From Actinomycetes bacterium (lineage in GTDB: Bacteria > Actinomycetota > Actinomycetes > Propionibacteriales > Propionibacteriaceae), in NCBI GenBank assembly GCA_023412435.1, contig JAEYNS010000349.1, positions 1 to 6,678 on the forward strand: DNA of 6,678 nucleotides, written 5' to 3'. The position numbers were made by a program, and so were the translations under genes. Positions 5,015-6,678 of this stretch are shown here, piece after piece; the first letter of the stretch is position 1; each line of letters starts with the position of its first letter. A model generated the notes under the pieces. The model saw only the letters and a list, made by a program, of their open reading frames with translations. It made no database searches and was not told where the DNA came from.

Positions 5015-5716
5015 GTGGACGCGGGCACCTGGGGGATCGTCGCCGTCCTGGTCATCGGAACCGCCGTTGTGATCTACGGCTGGTGGTCCGACCGGGCGGC
5101 TGCCCGGCGCGAGGCCGAGGAACTGCGCCGCCCGCCCGACCGGGACATCCCGCGGTTCCACCCGGAGGAGGTCCGGCCTCACTACCTGAGCGAGCTGGAG
5201 GCGGTGACCCGTCCCGAAGGCGCGCCCCCGGCGATCCTCGGCGTCGACGCCCGCCACCTGCTCACCGAGCGGCTGAACGGCGCACCGAGCTTCCCCGCCG
5301 GCTGGCCGAACCGCGGGTTCATCACCGACCCCGGCACCGGCTGGTGCGTCCTGGAGTCGCCGCTCGTCCTGGTCTGCGCCGACGAGGTGACCACGATGCG
5401 CGAACTTCTGCCAGCCGTACGGGCGGCGAAGGCCGCCGACCGTCCGCTGGTCGTGGTTGCTCCCGAGGTCTCCGGCGACATCCTCGCGACGCTGCGAGCC
5501 AACCTGGTCCAGCAGACCTTTCCAGCCTTGGCAGTGGAGCTCGGCGACCCGGGGCTGCGCCGCTCTCTGTGCTCCCTCACCGGGGGCGCCCTGGCGACGG
5601 GCCAGGACCTCCGTGCGGGCTACCTCCCGAAGACAACCCTGGGCGAGTGCGAGACCTGGGTGAGTGACGAGGACACGTCGTGGGTGCTGCTACCGGTCAG
5701 CCAAGGTCTCAACTAG
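5015..5716 (+). CDS. Predicted membrane-anchored protein with an isolated GroEL apical-like domain
   Basis: A 233-residue protein of no named family I can recall. Residues about 5-24 (TWGIVAVLVIGTAVVIYGWW) form one membrane segment. A charged, probably cytoplasmic linker follows (25-70), then a C-terminal region that lines up with the GroEL apical domain almost throughout: FITDPGTG (102-109), VLESPLVLVCAD (112-123), MRELLPAVRAA (128-138), PLVVVAPEVSGDILATLRAN (144-163), SLTGGAL (187-193) and KTTLGECE (206-213). By remembered GroEL numbering, F204, L234, L259 and N265 correspond to Phe102, Leu132, Leu157 and Asn163, while V263 and V264 become Arg161 and Ala162. There are no equatorial ATP-binding or intermediate domains, so it cannot be a folding ring; a peptide-binding or scaffold role is speculation. 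The GTG at 5015 has GGAGG only two bases upstream; GTG at 5000 is an alternative. The open frame extends back to 4688, but that crosses the tRNA and vapB. Confidence 0.8.
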   Translation: MDAGTWGIVAVLVIGTAVVIYGWWSDRAAARREAEELRRPPDRDIPRFHPEEVRPHYLSELEAVTRPEGAPPAILGVDARHLLTERLNGAPSFPAGWPNRGFITDPGTGWCVLESPLVLVCADEVTTMRELLPAVRAAKAADRPLVVVAPEVSGDILATLRANLVQQTFPALAVELGDPGLRRSLCSLTGGALATGQDLRAGYLPKTTLGECETWVSDEDTSWVLLPVSQGLN

Positions 5717-5767
5717 CGCTGGAGGCTTTGGGCCGCGACTCTCAACCACTGCTGAAGGTGACTTCGG

Positions 5768-5788
5768 GGCCAGGCCGGGACCCTGGTT
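5768..5788. terminator. Weak hairpin between convergent genes
   Basis: CCAGG (5770-5774) can pair with CCTGG (5782-5786), extended by two G-U pairs, around a seven-base loop. It lies between two convergent genes, where a terminator is expected, but there is no T-run and the stem is short. Confidence 0.2.
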
Positions 5789-5797
5789 GAACGTCAT

Positions 5798-6151
5798 TCA
5801 GGCGTAGCCGAGCTCGTCGAGTTCGTGGTCATCGATGCCGAAGAAATGGGCCACCTCGTGCCACACCGTGATCCGCACCTCCTCGACCACCTCATGCTCG
5901 TCGCGGCAGTACCGCAGCAGCGGACCACGGAAGATCAGGATTCGGTCCGGCAGCACCGCGCCGTAGTGTGAATCCCGCTGCGACAAGGGGATTCCATCGT
6001 AGTAGCCGAACAGTTCCGGGTCGGAAGGGTCGGGTTCGTCCTCGATCAGGACGACGCAGTTCTCGACCAGATCCCTGAACCTCGCAGGGATCTGCTCGAT
6101 CGCCTCGGCCACCAGTTCCTCGAACCGCGCCGGGTCCATCACCACCGCCAT
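5798..6151 (-). CDS. Minimal zincin-like metallopeptidase family protein
   Basis: A 117-residue protein of the short zincin family (Pfam zincin-like metallopeptidase, PF06262), common in Actinobacteria. The zinc site is HEVAHFFGIDD (98-108), fitting HExxHxxGxxD: His98 and His102 as ligands, Glu99 as catalytic base, Asp108 as likely third ligand. The conserved core DGIPLSQRDSHYGAVLPDRI (52-71) and IFRGPLL (73-79) also match, and the length is normal. No signal peptide is present, so it is expected in the cytoplasm. Substrates of the family are poorly known. The ATG at 6151 gives the typical start; the ATG at residue 5 (6139) is possible. It converges with the apical-domain gene and is divergent from the SH3-domain gene. 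Confidence 0.88.
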   Translation of the reverse strand: MAVVMDPARFEELVAEAIEQIPARFRDLVENCVVLIEDEPDPSDPELFGYYDGIPLSQRDSHYGAVLPDRILIFRGPLLRYCRDEHEVVEEVRITVWHEVAHFFGIDDHELDELGYA

Positions 6152-6392
6152 GAGCCCACCCTAGGCCCGCCCGCAACCGGGAAATCACAGATGTGTAGTT
6201 CGCCAGGCCCCGGCCACGACCTTCGCTCAAGGCCATGACCGCGGTGCGACCCGCTGCCTAGAGTCTCGACCACTGAGGCCTCAGGGACAGGTGTGACGCA
6301 TGAGTCGCACGTGACTTCGGCATCACGGGGAAGACCTCTCCCTGAGCCTCACCCCTGACCCTGACTGACTTCCCCCGAGGAAGGGACCACGG
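6152..6392. other. Divergent intergenic region, metallopeptidase / SH3-domain gene
   Basis: These 241 bases hold no convincing gene. The perfect 12-bp palindrome CTGAGGCCTCAG lies at 6273-6284. A short hairpin (CGTGA 6310-6314 with TCACG 6323-6327) can place TTCG in its loop. No clear promoter consensus or riboswitch could be identified. Confidence 0.5.
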
Positions 6393-6678
6393 ATGAGCAA
6401 GGCACGGATCGCGATCGTCTGGATCGTGACGACGGCGCTGCTGGGTGCCGCCGGCATCACGACGGCGGCCGTCGCCGGCGCTGCACCCACCCTGTACGCG
6501 GCGAACGCCGAGGTCCACGTCCGGACCGGCCCCTCCACCTCCGACACGATCCTCACCACCTTGACGAAGGGTCAGGTCGTCGAGGCGGACGGCACGGCGG
6601 CCAACGGCTGGCAGCCGATCAGCTTCGAGGCCCGCAGGGCCTACGTGTACGCGCAGTACGTGACGCTCACCAAGAGCA
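6393..6678 (+). CDS. Secreted bacterial SH3-domain protein (C-terminus cut by window edge)
   Basis: The first 95 residues of an exported protein. The N-terminus (Lys3, Arg5, then hydrophobic residues about 6-28, ending AVAGAA at 26-31) is a Sec-type signal peptide with likely cleavage near residue 30-38. Next is a bacterial SH3 domain: VHVRTGPSTSDTILTTLTKG (41-60), VEADGTAANGWQPISFE (63-79) and AYVYAQYVTL (83-92). The VRTGPS, NGW and Y/V-rich end are the family's hallmarks. Such domains bind cell-wall peptides and usually precede or follow a wall hydrolase, peptidase or further SH3 repeats, but whatever follows is outside the window. The ATG at 6393 has AAGGG seven bases upstream. Cell-envelope location is confident; enzymatic role is not determinable. 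Confidence 0.85.
   Translation, partial: MSKARIAIVWIVTTALLGAAGITTAAVAGAAPTLYAANAEVHVRTGPSTSDTILTTLTKGQVVEADGTAANGWQPISFEARRAYVYAQYVTLTKS

Noticed and set aside
4859..5257. Minus-strand open frame over the tRNA and the apical-domain gene
   Set aside because: It contains the tRNA sequence read as protein and is antisense to a gene with clear domain similarity.
6291..6310. CRP/GlxR-like site (TGTGA ... TCGCA)
   Set aside because: The half-sites are eight rather than six bases apart and the second is imperfect, so the match is weak.
6285..6392. ydaO-type (cyclic di-AMP) riboswitch before the SH3-domain gene
   Set aside because: These riboswitches often precede actinobacterial cell-wall hydrolase genes, but I could not find the conserved core elements or a convincing multi-stem fold here.

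Overview
The window is high-GC DNA with actinobacterial features: GC-rich third codon positions, TTG and GTG starts, Arg/Ala-rich proteins, a lipoprotein sugar-binding protein and a minimal zincin-type metallopeptidase of the kind common in Actinobacteria. I cannot assign a genus from the sequence alone.

Left half (1-4026): a divergently arranged carbohydrate locus. On the minus strand a ROK-family sugar kinase, an RbsC-type ABC permease and a lipoprotein sugar-binding protein form one operon. The kinase stop and permease start overlap (TGATG), and the binding protein runs off the left edge. No ATPase gene lies in the window; it is probably further left. On the plus strand is a ROK-family (NagC/XylR-type) repressor. 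The 168 bp between the repressor and kinase starts holds a plausible operon promoter overlapped by a 13-bp palindrome, plus further dyads. The layout resembles an allose- or xylose-type uptake system: import by the ABC transporter, phosphorylation by the ROK kinase, and control by a sugar-sensing ROK repressor. The sugar is not identified. Neither ROK protein has the family's zinc motif.

Middle (4027-4966): a minus-strand tRNA-Lys(TTT) gene with encoded CCA, and a displaced 37-bp copy of its 3' part 809 bp away with one mismatch. Between them is only a vapBC toxin-antitoxin pair on the same strand as the tRNA. This is the geometry left by site-specific integration into a tRNA 3' end, here with a cassette of about 0.8 kb and no integrase.

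Right part (5015-6678): a predicted membrane-anchored protein whose C-terminal part reads as an isolated GroEL apical domain, without the equatorial or intermediate domains. It is followed by a convergent minimal zincin metallopeptidase gene. Last is the start of a secreted bacterial SH3-domain protein, cut by the right edge.

The two most notable observations are the orphan apical-domain protein and the vapBC cassette bounded by tRNA-Lys repeats.
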